DNA from: Rhexocercosporidium sp. MPI-PUGE-AT-0058
Taxonomy: Eukaryota > Ascomycota > Leotiomycetes > Helotiales
Assembly: GCA_020746875.1 (NCBI GenBank)
Contig: JAGTJL010000012.1
Location: forward strand, 1,860,001-1,924,000
Direction of reading: 5' to 3'
DNA length: 64,000 nt
Of this stretch, positions 24,849 to 35,004 are shown one piece after another (within the stretch, counting starts at the first letter, position 1; the number at the start of each line of letters is the position of its first letter). A program made the position numbers and the translations under genes. The notes below the pieces were generated by a model that did no database searches, was not told where the DNA came from, and saw only the letters and a list, made by a program, of their open reading frames with translations.

Positions 24849-27747
24849 ATGTTGGACCCTTTCTCGACCCTCAGCCTTGCCGCTGCAGTTGTTCAATTCG
24901 TTGACTTCGGGACCAGGCTAATGAGCAAAGGCAAGGAAATCTATCAGTCAGCTGACGGATCTTCAGCCGAGAACATTGAGTTAGAAATTATTTACGAAGA
25001 TCTGGAATCGCTGAGTGATAAGCTGAAAGCTACTGCTGACCCCACTTCCCTGAGTCGAGGATCTCTCGAGGAAAGGGCTCTTGGAAAGTTGGCTGCCATT
25101 TGTAAGGGCGTGGCAGACGAGCTACTCACCACGCTCCGTGAACTAAAAGTTGCTGAGGGCCCACATAGGAAATGGTCAAGTTTTCGCAAGGCTCTCAAAA
25201 CAATCTGGAAGAAAGAGAAGATTGAAGAGCTGAAGAATCGATTGGAAGGTCTTCGTGATGAGTTGTCTATTCAATTCCTAGCTATTTTAAGGTATGTCGT
25301 CGTCCACATATCTACTTTACGATTTACATTTTTGGGTTGAGTCTAAAGATCATTATTGCATAAGGGACCAGCAATCGTCCCTTTTACAAGAGATACAGAC
25401 CTTGGTAAAGGAATCTCGGAGCATAGATTGCGAACGGAATGAACAGCTCCAGAAATTGTCGAGTGATCTGCAATCGGCCCGTGCGTCGATATCATTGGCG
25501 CCAACAAAAAAACATGTCGATCGTATTGTAAACAAGCTCGCAGATTTGGCATTCAGCGCATCTGAAGTAGCTATCGAGTTGAAGATTCTCAAAGGTCTTT
25601 ACTTCGACAGCCTCAAAGCTCGCCACTCCAGAATCTCTAGTGCCCACAAGCACACATTTGAATGGATATTCAAGCCTGAGTTCTCTCACATAAGTTTTGT
25701 GGAATGGCTGAGAACGAAAACGGGGATCTACTGGATCTCGGGAAAAGCAGGATCGGGAAAATCTACTTTGATGAAATACCTTTGCGATCACCCAGATACG
25801 GACAGGGAGCTCGCGACCTGGGCAGGCAATGACAAACTTGTGACTGCAAGTTGTTTCTTCTGGAATGCTGGATCCAGTATCCAAAAGTCACAAGAGGGTC
25901 TCCTTCGTTCACTGCTGTACGAGGTTCTACGCAAATGCCCAGAGCTGATATCTGTGGTGTGTCCCTCTCGATGGGCATCCGCTGTGCTACATGTCCATAA
26001 TGAGGATGCATGGTCACTCTCAGAACTTTCGGATGCAATTGCGATACTAAAAAGCCAAGGTACAGCAGCAAGGAAATTTTGCTTTTTCGTTGACGGCTTG
26101 GATGAATACGACGGAGACCATCGCGCGATCATCAAAGTTCTCAACGACTTCACCGCTTCGCCGAATATCAAGATTTGTTTGTCTAGTCGGCCGTGGAACG
26201 TCTTTGAAGATGTCTACGGACAGAGTTCTTCGTGGAAACTCTACTTACAGGATCTAACTCGGGAGGATATCCGAATCTACGTGGAGAGCGAACTTCATGA
26301 GCACCCTTGCTTTTCGTCGCTGATAACTGAGGACGCTCGCTACCAGGATCTCATTCAAGATATTGTCAAGCGGTCCCAAGGAGTGTTTCTATGGGTTTTC
26401 CTCGTACTGCGGTCGCTCAGCGATGGCTTGACAAATGGAGATGACATGCGAACGCTCCAAAACCGAGTTCAAGCTCTACCGTCAGATCTTGAAGAGTACT
26501 TTACACATATGCTTCGACAAGTTGAGGGTATCTACATAGAGACGATGTGTCGAACTTTCCAGGCTGCTCTTGCAGCGACCGAATCTCTGACTTTGATAAG
26601 TTGCGCATTCCTTGATGAAAGGGACTCGAATTTTGCGCTTCAACTTGAAACTAAGCCTTTCGACAATCACGATATCTTCCTAGCGCATTCAAAAATGCGG
26701 AGGCGGATCAACGCACGCAGTAAAGGTCTCCTGGAAGTTTATATGGATCCGGCCGCAACAGACTTCTGGGGACACAGAGTTACCTGGTTACATCGGACAG
26801 TACGAGACTTCTTCTTTACGAAGGACATGCACTCTATGCTCATGAAATACCAAGGTCCGCATTTTAATGCGAACCTTGCCCTTTGTAGGGCATATCTGGC
26901 GCTTCTTAAAGCAATGCCCCGGCATCAACAATCGCTTCCTGATGACTTTCGGAATATTTTGGGCCGTCTGATTCAGCATGCACAGCAAGCTGAGCTCGAG
27001 GGAGTTGAGTTTGAAGCTGGATTGTTTGACAATGTTGAAAGCATAGTGTCGGCTGTTTCTAAACAGACCGGTAAGAAGTTCTTTCCGCAAGCATCCTTTT
27101 TTGAATATGCCATTGCAAGCGGACTTGAGGGGTATGTGGCTCAAAGGCTCAACGAGAACCCGTCCTTATATACTAGCACAGCGAAACCACTGCTCTGCAT
27201 TGCTTTAGAGGCGAGCGCGAAATCTTTCGGTATCGTTCAAATGCTCCTGGAACGAGGGATGGACCCCAACCAGAATCACAGATGGAGAACCATCGCAGGG
27301 CATTGGATAATGAAAGCATGCGAGGCTGACACGATTCATCGAGAAGACTTCTTGCGCAAGCTTGAATTGCTACTATCCTACGGCGCGAACCCAAATTCAC
27401 TTTACGATGAAAGCACACTGTGGGCTGCGTACCTTGAATGGATCTCGCATCATACCAGGACTGCAACCCTAGATCAAAAGAAGCGGCACTTCGAGGTTGT
27501 GGACAGGCTTATTTGCTCTGGTGCGAATCCGAATGTGTGCACTAGGATTCTGATGGGTGGGTCAATACGTAAACGACGACCGGTAGTCCATGATCTGTTT
27601 CCACCTAAGTTAGTAGTTCGACTGCAGGAGAGCCTCGAGAAAAGACGCCTGAAAAGAGTGTGCAGCTGCAATATCTTCGCAATATTCTGGAAGCCTGCGT
27701 CAACTAGTGAAATCCGGCAGCCCTTACTTCAGCATAATCGTTTTTAA
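24849..27747 (+). CDS. NACHT-domain STAND NTPase (fungal NLR-like) with degenerate ankyrin repeats
   Basis: Two exons, 24849-25291 and 25365-27747, 941 residues; the 73-nt intron has a GTATGT donor and a TAAG acceptor. The N-terminus MLDPFSTLSLAAAVVQFVDFG is the usual opening of fungal STAND proteins, so I prefer it to the ATG 63 bases upstream. A helical N-terminal domain (to about 230) is followed by a NACHT core with Walker A GKAGSGKS (275-281 region), Walker B FCFFVDGLDEYDGD (around 386-398) and SSRPW. A winged-helix/DUF7791-like part has VTWLHRTVRDFF. The C-terminus has weak ankyrin-like units (LLERGMDPN, LLSYGANPNS, ICSGANPN). Such proteins act as cytosolic sensors in allorecognition and programmed cell death. 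The frame and motifs are intact, so it looks functional. Its neighbours are decayed transposons and a HET gene. Confidence 0.88.
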
Positions 27748-28765
27748 GGGGTCTATGTTCCGATGCCCCATGCGTAGGGAAAGCCTTTAACTTTGGAAAA
27801 GGATTTTTCATTAGCAGTGGCGCTGAAATATCATCCCATGATCATTAGTGGTGTTTTAGACGCCTCGTGTTTCGGTCCTCAGCTATACGAAGCACCTACC
27901 TTGTTCGTGTCTCCCGTTTCCGAAGGCCGCCCTCGTCCACCAACCTCGACATGGATAACACGCAGTCTCGGGCTAATGAAGCATGTCCCTCGACCTCTAT
28001 TGATAATGAGCAACACGACGCCTCGCATACTTCTCGGAATTCTCCTATGGCAATAAAAGAGCGCTTCTCTAAGGATGATGAAGAGTTTAATGAGCTGGCC
28101 ATAGAAATGAAGTCCCTTCTCGTGGCTTATGATTGAGCCACTGATCATCTAACCGGCCATTCTCCAGAAGCCTACAGGATGCCTAGGGCAACATCAGAAA
28201 ACGAGATCGGGGAAAAAAATGTATACATATGTTTACTACGTAGAGGAAATCCACCTAAACCGCAGCAGATCCCGCCATGTCCCTGCTTAACAGAAGAGCC
28301 ATCGTTTCCTCCAGATCCTCTCATCACAGCCAAATGCAACAGTCTGGCCCCTTGAATCCAGGCAAAAATATGTCCTCCGGCAGGAGAAGCTCCAAAACTG
28401 TGTCCTTGTACCCCTCCTTCGAGGCACATATGCTCTTGTAACACAAAAACCTCATGTTCACGAGCAGGTGGGGAAAGATGTACCCTTTTGTGCACGCGTT
28501 TGAGAGGAGGATCTCGGTATCAAAGGCGAATGAATTGGGGCGCTCTGCAAGTTAGGCCCCTCCCTGTATCAAAAATGGATTTGCTCATGCAGAATTCGTA
28601 CCCCCAATGTGGACATTCGCATCTCACCATCTCCATCCCAATCGCAGAGCCCTCCACGATCTTCCGGTTGATTTTCCGATGGATTGAGTTTGTGGACAAG
28701 TTCTGTGTCACGGTCGCGATGTGTGCTCTGCAGGGCACCAGGCTGCTTCATGGAGCCCCATGGTA
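27748..28765. other. Boundary region between NACHT gene and transposon island
   Basis: This stretch holds the 3' end of the NACHT gene, a 61-codon plus-strand frame at 27951-28136, a minus-strand frame of 107 codons at 28172-28495 of unknown nature, and the 3' part of a split minus-strand frame. The GC content is still normal, in contrast to the AT-rich DNA that follows. Confidence 0.5.
27951..28136 (+). CDS. Small hydrophilic ORF, doubtful
   Basis: ATG in the context CTCGACATGG opens 61 codons. The product is acidic and polar, ending in KDDEEFNELAIEMKSLLVAY, which could form a helix. No family is recognised and it may be chance. It starts 200 bases after the NACHT gene. Confidence 0.2.
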   Translation: MDNTQSRANEACPSTSIDNEQHDASHTSRNSPMAIKERFSKDDEEFNELAIEMKSLLVAYD

Positions 28766-28827
28766 CTCGTATTCCCTGTTACGTGCACACCCCGGACACA
28801 TGTACACCTATTTCCTTACTAAAATAC
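28766..28827. repeat. Terminal inverted repeat of copy A, left
   Basis: Sixty-two bases, including ACACCCCGGACAC, complementary to 29470-29531 with about four mismatches, three of them transitions. Confidence 0.85.
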
Positions 28828-29469
28828 TACTTTTTTATACTATAATAATATCTATTACTATTAATGTAATTTTGTAATTTTTAATAATTTAAATATAAAA
28901 TTATAATAATATTAAATTAAAGACTTTAAATATAATATTTTATTTTATTTTAATATATAATTTAAAGCTAAAAACGAGTGGTTTTAATAATTAATATAAT
29001 TATTATAATAAAACCGAATTTAAAGATATTAATAAAAGATTATTAATAAAAAATCTTTATAAAATGAATTTAAGCACTTTTAATTAAATATATTTATAAT
29101 TAAGTATTGTTTAATAATATTATAATTTTTTAATTTTTAATTTTTAAAAATATTAATTTTATTTAATATATTTTAATTTTATTTATAAAAAAGAAAAAAA
29201 AACTTATTTTTAACTTATTTATAATTATAATAACTTAACCTTTAAGTTTAAGTTATTATATATAATTAATTAAAAATTTAATTATTTTTTATATTAATAT
29301 ATTAAATTATTAAAGTATTTTAATTTAACTTTAATATAAAAGACTTAAAAAAGTATAATTTATAAAAATATTAAATTTAATTACTTATATAAGTAAATTA
29401 ATTATATATTTATTTTATTTTATTATATAATATAAAGTAGTTATTTATTTATAATATTTTTAAAGTAAG

Positions 29470-29531
29470 GTATTTTAATAAGGAATTAGGTGTGCATATG
29501 TCCGGGGTGTGCACGTAACAGGGAATACGAG
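29470..29531. repeat. Terminal inverted repeat of copy A, right
   Basis: Inverted partner of 28766-28827, ending CAGGGAATACGAG before the TA duplication. Confidence 0.85.
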
Positions 29532-29739
29532 TATGGAATCGCCGAGATCACTCCAAACCATTAAGTAGTATGGAGGCGGTTTTCCATCGAGTCGCGTGGG
29601 TTTTGAAGCAGCCTGCAGGGCACTAGCATCGAAGGGAGTACCTTCTATTACCATACAATTAATGTGACTCGAGATTATAGGAAACGATTCGGTTTGATTT
29701 TACTGCGACCGCAGGTAGCTTTAGCTGTTGAAAGATGTA

Positions 29740-30505
29740 CTCGTATTCCCTGTTACGTGCACACCCCGGATACATGTACACTTAATTCCTTATTAAAATA
29801 CTTTACTTTAAAAATATTATAAATAAATAATTACTTTATATTATATAATAAAATAAAATAAATATATAATTAATTTACTTATATAAGTAATTAAATTTAG
29901 TATTTTTATAAATTATACTTTTTTAAGTCTTTTATATTAAAGTTAAATTAAAATATTTTAATAATTTAATATATTAATATAAAAAATAATTAAGTTTTTA
30001 ATTAATTATATATAATAACTTAAATTTAAAAGTTAAGTTAATATAATTATAAATAAGTTAAAAATAAGTTTTTTTTTTCTTTTTTATAAATAAAATCAAA
30101 ATATATTAAATAAAATTAATATTTTTAAAATTAAAAATTAAAAAATTATAATATTATTAAATAGTTCTTAATTATAAATATATTTAATTAAAAGTGCTTA
30201 AATTTATTTTATAAAGATTTTTTATTAATAATTTTCTATTAATATCTTTAAATTCGGTTTTATTATAATAGTTATATTAACTATTAAAATCACTTGTTTT
30301 TAGTTTTAAATTACGTATTAAAATAAAATAAAACATTATATTTAAAGTCTTTAATTTAATATTAATATAATTTTATATTTAAATTAATAAAAATTACAAA
30401 ATTATATTAATAGTAATAGATATTATTATAGTATAAAAAAGTAGTATTTTAGTAGGGAAATAGGTGTGTATGTGTCCGGGGTATGCACGTAATAGGGAAT
30501 ACGAG
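29740..30505. mobile_element. 766-bp TA-flanked terminal-inverted-repeat element, copy B (inverted)
   Basis: Same length and ends as copy A, but inverted: its reverse complement aligns with copy A from end to end. TA flanks at 29738-29739 and 30506-30507. Its right TA is also the first two bases of the 16-bp inverted sequence at the edge of the piggyBac relic. A 208-bp spacer (29532-29739) separates the copies, so together they form a large palindrome of about 1.7 kb. Confidence 0.9.
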
Positions 30506-32567
30506 TATCCCCTTAACTGCTATTCGCCGCACACCTGAAGAGCGCTGTAGTGAGCGCTATAGCCAATGGCCGCATAGCCTAAATTAAGCGAGCCTTACCA
30601 AAACTTAGGCTATAGCACTAAATCGACTGAATATTTATAATTATTTATTATAATATAAATCAAAACAACTAGTTTTACAGAAAGAGACCTAGCATTGTTT
30701 ACAGCCGTAAATAGAAGGCTTCCTGTCGCTTAGCCGGCCTATTTTATTAGCAATTTCAAACAATACGACTCGTTTGCGCGGCCGGTCCCCGATCCTCCTT
30801 CCTTTACATATAATATAGTCAACTCTCGTCGACATCTTAATTAGCTTATAGCGATGAGAAAGAACCTCTAAACTATTTCTAAATAGGGCAGAATAAGAGC
30901 GTTTACAAGGTCCTAGTGCATCTTCTCTTATAGCTATTAATGCTTCCACGAGTTGAATCCTGAAGTCGTCTTAATTACGTAAATTAACGTGTACTTTATA
31001 ATTTAAGTAGTAATTAAAGTAATAACAAAGCAAGTAGTAGTTGCTTAAGATAACTATAAGCTTAAAATAGTGTAAAGCTTATATTACGCCACGTCTAAGT
31101 CGTCTTTCCCCGCTGTTATAAGCTTATAATTAGTCTCTTACATTAATAGCACTCATATTATAATTATAGGCGTCGTACAACTTAGGAATCCAGAGCTTTT
31201 TTATCGGTTAATCTCCAAAGGGAACCCTTGACGTCTTTATATAATAGGCCGTCTCTTTTAATCGTTTTCTCAGCCGTAATACCCTCTCCATTCCGTCCCA
31301 AAATGTCGACATAGTAAGGGCAAAGGCGCTATCCTTAAAACCGACTTAATTGACTAAATTTGAAGTTATTAAAAAGGCAAACACAGTTCCCCACGGCATA
31401 GCTGTCTTTTCATGATCACTCTGTTTCAATTAAACCAAGTCTTCGACAATTCCAGAAGATATACGTGCTATACCGATGGCAACATAGCCGAGATTCCGTA
31501 AGTGCTCGAGTAAAGGCACATTCGTAAATAAATTGTCTAAATAAACGTAGTATTTTACTAGTAGAAGTAGGCCTAATAAGTGCGGTATAATAGCCTATGT
31601 GTTATTTAACCCCTTTAGTTTTCGTATACCAACAAGTCCTCCACCTCTTCCTGGTTTGTGGAACACTCATCGGAGGAAATATCCACGTTATGTAATAACC
31701 TATATCTTTAGTCCTGTTAGTGTAAGCTTATTTAGAATCGTAATAACTTAGTTTGACCGGCCAATGTATCGTTCAATAGCTTCGTCCACTACTACGTCTC
31801 GACTAGGCTTCTAGAGCCGTAAATTAGTGTCTTAAATGTAGGTATTTAAAGGTTTTATTTAAAGCAAAAATTAATTAAATCAATCAAAAGATAAGTAAAA
31901 TATATACTTTTTTATATAAATCTTTACCCTAGTAAAATAATAGTCTAAATCGTATTCGCAGTTCCTGGAAACGATCTCGAGAGAAGTATTTAATAATATA
32001 ATAAAAAGGTATAAACCTTTTAGTGCTCTAATAGTCTTCGATTTTATTTATAAAGAACACTGTCATATAAATAAGAAAGGCCAAATATAAGTAAATCTCT
32101 TTGCGAGTAGTAGGGAACCAATTATTAGCTCGGATATAAGGTAAAGAGTCGTCTTTAACTAGTTTTTCATAAGAGTTAATAGCTTCGACGATCCCATTTA
32201 TTATTTCTAGTGTATAATAATATATAAAAAGGGTAATTAAATTATTAATAAATATATTTACCGGCAGTCGTAGCTCTATGTCAAAATCCGGACATTCGAC
32301 CGGTTGAAAATCGGACCCCTTTTGTAAAGGCTCTGCAAGAGGCCTTAATGTCCCTGCATCGGTAAGATCTTGAAATGCGGATCTAGGCATCGTTATTACA
32401 TTAATTTTTGTCGAGTTTTAGTGGGGTATAGTAGTAAAAGAATGTCTTTGTTTATGTTGTTGTTTACTCTAGACCGTGCGCTAATAGGCCCTATAATGCG
32501 GGGCCACTTAGTGCTTCGCTTCAGCGCTGCACCCTGGAAAAGTGTGCGTCCAGCAGTTAAGGGGATA
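30506..32567 (-). mobile_element. RIP-decayed piggyBac-like transposon
   Basis: A 2062-bp interval bounded by a perfect 16-bp inverted sequence, TATCCCCTTAACTGCT at 30506-30521 and its complement at 32552-32567. Just inside, both ends carry CGCACAC at slightly different spacing, so the inverted similarity continues. TTAA, the usual piggyBac target, is at both edges. The interior encodes a broken minus-strand transposase with piggyBac signatures. Whether the true boundary is TTAA/CTGCT or includes the outer TATCCCC is not settled by this one copy. Confidence 0.75.
30689..32390 (-). pseudogene. Broken piggyBac (DDE_Tnp_1_7) transposase
   Basis: The minus-strand frame begins at 32390 (MPRSAFQDLTDAG) and stays open for 120 codons. 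It includes a helical stretch and WFPTTRKEIYLYLAFLIYM, the conserved N-terminal piggyBac segment. It then stops at TAG (32028-32030), directly after EDY, where the family has a Trp; TGG to TAG is the change RIP makes. The same frame continues with a recognisable RDRFQELRIRFRL segment before another stop. The C-terminal end survives at 30949-30689, with basic RRIGDRPRKR and a final IYGCKQC resembling the Cys-rich tail. Total length (about 1.7 kb) fits a whole transposase of roughly 560 residues. Stops, and AT enrichment between, show that it is inactive. Confidence 0.75.
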
Positions 32568-32990
32568 GGAAATTTAACGTTGGCGGAGTATTTGGCCCAC
32601 CTCCCATGGGTTCGAATTTGGCGTGCAAATGGTGCACCGGGGGTGACTCACTTGGTGCCGAGGTACAAATTGTAGAATGAAAGTGTGGAAACAGAGTGCA
32701 GAGAGATAATCCCAAGTAGTTTTTGGTGATAAGAGCAGAATCTGGCTGCATTCAATTCATTCAGTTCATTCTGCTCAGGATGCTCAGGCCCTACCCAGGC
32801 GAGTTGCTCAGGGTGCGCAGGCGAGTTGACAAAGCCGAGGATGAGCGATTAGCGACTAAGCAAGAGCAGCATGCTTACTAACCCCATACAAGACATCAGA
32901 ATGGGAAAATTGGTTCATGATACCCTGACATGGCACCTCCATTGATAACTTTTACTAGAGTGTAGTTCTAAACTGATTGTCTCACTTAAT
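32568..32990. other. Upstream region of the HET gene
   Basis: Normal base composition returns sharply here. A GCTCAGGATGCTCAGG-type short repeat lies at about 32770-32825. No gene is visible; the promoter of the HET gene must lie in these 420 bp, directly against the transposon relic. Confidence 0.5.
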
Positions 32991-34784
32991 ATGGCTTCGT
33001 CTCCACTTTACATTCCTCTCAAGGGCCCGAACGACATACGCCTCGTCTGTCTCCAGCCTGGTGACACAGACAGCCTTGTCTGTGATCTAATCTACGTCTC
33101 CTTAAAGGACAGTCCTAGTTATGAAGCTTTATCCTACACATGGGAGCTCGATGAGCCAAATCTTTACGACAAGACTTACTCGATAACACTTTGTCAACAG
33201 ACGTTCTCTGTCGCCCCAAACCTCTATTTTGCTCTCACACATCTGCAACAACAGAAGCCTCGCATGCTTTGGATTGATGCCATATCTATCAACCAAAAAG
33301 ATCTTCTTGAGCGAGCACAGCAAGTCCGTATCATGAGCAATATATACTCTTCCGCCAGCAGGGTAGTGATTTGGCTCGGCGAAGAAGAACCTACCGACAA
33401 GCTTGCCTTTGATCATCTCCGATCATGGAATGTCCGCCTGGGAGTTTCAGAAGTTAGCAATAATTTGCAAGCAGCAATCATGAAATTGGGTCTTCCAGAA
33501 TTGGAGTCCCCCGGCTGGCGAGCTTTGGGCTCTGTACTGTCTCGACGTTGGTTTCGACGAATGTGGATCGTTCAAGAAGCCGCGCTGGCTGCCAGCGCAA
33601 CCGCCATGTGTGGATCCCAGAGCATAGAATGGTCAATCATTGAAAATGTCTTATATTATTTCAATATAGGTGGCATGCATGGACTTCATGCTTTGAACAC
33701 ACCTGGAGAGGTCTCAGCCATTGGAGGCACAACAGTCACCAAGATACGATTTTTCAAGAAAAGTATCGAGTCTAATTCAAGATTACCACTTTTGTATTTG
33801 CTATTATATACTCGCACTCTGGAGGCTGCCGATCCGAGGGACAAGGTATATGGTCTTCTTTCGTTGGTTGAAAATTCTCCACTTGTACTGGCCGACTACT
33901 CCATATCTACAGATGAGCTCTTCGAAAACATCAACACCAAATTTATGGAGATCGATGAAAACTTGGAGCTACTCTCCTATTTCGACGAAGCTTCGTTTAA
34001 ACAGCCTTTAGCAGGAGCGCCTTGGTCACCCAATTGGCGGGTTCTAGAGCATCAACGGAACGGACTGTGTCAATTCCAGAACAGGTTCTCCGCTTTGAGC
34101 CTCGGGACAAACGCGAGAAACTTCTCAAGAGATGGCTCTAGGCTTAGAACGAGCGGCATTATTTTCGATAGCCTTGTTCATATTGGGCCTTTGGGGGTAG
34201 CTGGCTACCTCGACAAGGGGGGTGGATCAGTTCAGTACTCGCGTGACATAACTTCATTTATTGCAGCTTGTGAGCTTATCGCAAAGCAGTCCGTGATACC
34301 CGATGAACCCAATAAAGATATGAATGGAGATTTATGGAGGACGATGATCTGCAATACCGACGGCTTGGGGGAACTTCCCACCGATGACTTCAGTGACAGG
34401 TATCGCTCCTTCAAAGGTTTCATGAAGATGCTACACGATCCGGGACTTTCAATTGCAGCTAAACTTAGCTTTGGGGAAGCGGGACTGCAGAAGATATGCA
34501 TAGAGTCAAACGAGTTTGTAAGCCTTCTTGATAGGTGGATACACGGACGTGTATTTTGCAGAACTCATCAGGGTTACCTTGGGATGCTACCCGCTGGATC
34601 GCAACCAGGCGATGCGATTTGTGGAATTCTGGGTGCAAAAACACCATTTGTGATACGAGAACGAGAGAAATCAGACGGGTACTATCAGTTGATCGGGGAG
34701 TGCTATATTCATGGGAGGATGAGCGGAGAACTGTTTTCACTACCGGATTTCGATGCCAGGCTTCAGGATATTGTATTAGGCTGA
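32991..34784 (+). CDS. HET-domain (heterokaryon incompatibility) protein
   Basis: Single exon of 597 residues, starting ATGGCTTCG. The HET domain lies at about 40-200, with its three signatures: YEALSYTWE (44-52), LWIDAISINQKDLLERAQQV (93-112) and SSASRVVIWLGEEE (120-133), followed by RRWFRRMWIVQEAALA. The C-terminal part has CRTHQGYLGMLPAGSQPGD and the short WRVLE and LYLLLYTR elements common in long HET proteins. Such proteins trigger cell death when incompatible hyphae fuse; partners are often STAND or other allelic proteins. The frame is intact although it lies 420 bp from a RIP-decayed transposon, suggesting it has been kept by selection. The partner is unknown; the NACHT gene 5 kb upstream is a candidate by position only. 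Confidence 0.92.
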   Translation: MASSPLYIPLKGPNDIRLVCLQPGDTDSLVCDLIYVSLKDSPSYEALSYTWELDEPNLYDKTYSITLCQQTFSVAPNLYFALTHLQQQKPRMLWIDAISINQKDLLERAQQVRIMSNIYSSASRVVIWLGEEEPTDKLAFDHLRSWNVRLGVSEVSNNLQAAIMKLGLPELESPGWRALGSVLSRRWFRRMWIVQEAALAASATAMCGSQSIEWSIIENVLYYFNIGGMHGLHALNTPGEVSAIGGTTVTKIRFFKKSIESNSRLPLLYLLLYTRTLEAADPRDKVYGLLSLVENSPLVLADYSISTDELFENINTKFMEIDENLELLSYFDEASFKQPLAGAPWSPNWRVLEHQRNGLCQFQNRFSALSLGTNARNFSRDGSRLRTSGIIFDSLVHIGPLGVAGYLDKGGGSVQYSRDITSFIAACELIAKQSVIPDEPNKDMNGDLWRTMICNTDGLGELPTDDFSDRYRSFKGFMKMLHDPGLSIAAKLSFGEAGLQKICIESNEFVSLLDRWIHGRVFCRTHQGYLGMLPAGSQPGDAICGILGAKTPFVIREREKSDGYYQLIGECYIHGRMSGELFSLPDFDARLQDIVLG

Positions 34785-35004
34785 TGAAGCGGCAAGCTGC
34801 ATTTTATTCTCTGTTCCAATGCTGCGATAGTCTAGTAATTTCAGATTTGCTTGGAGGTACTCATTCGACCCGATGTCGTTCCCCTCCGCCCTCAGTCCTT
34901 CCTAAATTCCCCAGACCTGACTTTTTAACTGTCGCATGTTCAAGACACCTTATCGAGTCTGAGACAGTCGACTCTCTCTCGTGAAAACTCATGGAAACTC
35001 GCCT

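Larger units (their letters stand above)
28766..29531. mobile_element. 766-bp TA-flanked terminal-inverted-repeat element, copy A
   Basis: Begins CTCGTATTCCCTGTTACGTG and ends with its complement. Terminal inverted repeats are about 62 bp (28766-28827 and 29470-29531), matching at about 58 positions by eye. The element is flanked by TA on both sides (28764-28765 and 29532-29533), as for Tc1/mariner-type insertion. The interior is extremely AT-rich and has no coding frame, so this is a non-autonomous MITE-like element or a fully RIP-decayed one. Copy B has exactly the same length in the opposite orientation; differences are mostly C/T and G/A. Confidence 0.9.
28569..29654 (-). pseudogene. Minus-strand open frame split by the 766-bp element
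   Basis: On the minus strand an open frame runs from an ATG at 29654 to the right edge of element copy A. It then resumes in the same frame at 28763 and ends with TGA at 28569-28571. With the element and one TA removed, the frame is 105 codons without a stop. Sequences either side include DGKPPPYYLMVWSDLGDS and, past the element, WGSMKQPGALQSTHRDRD. No family is recognised. Upstream of 29654 an in-frame TAA lies close, just after an acceptor-like GCAG, so the 5' part may have been another exon, now displaced by element copy B and the piggyBac relic. Confidence 0.4.

Noticed and set aside
28790..30480. AT-rich DNA as a mitochondrial insertion or centromere fragment
   Set aside because: The AT-rich blocks begin and end exactly at the terminal repeats of the two 766-bp elements, so decayed transposon DNA explains them better.
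32600..32640. GGTTCGAAT resembling a tRNA T-loop
   Set aside because: The flanking bases do not pair to form a T-stem, and no other tRNA arms are nearby.
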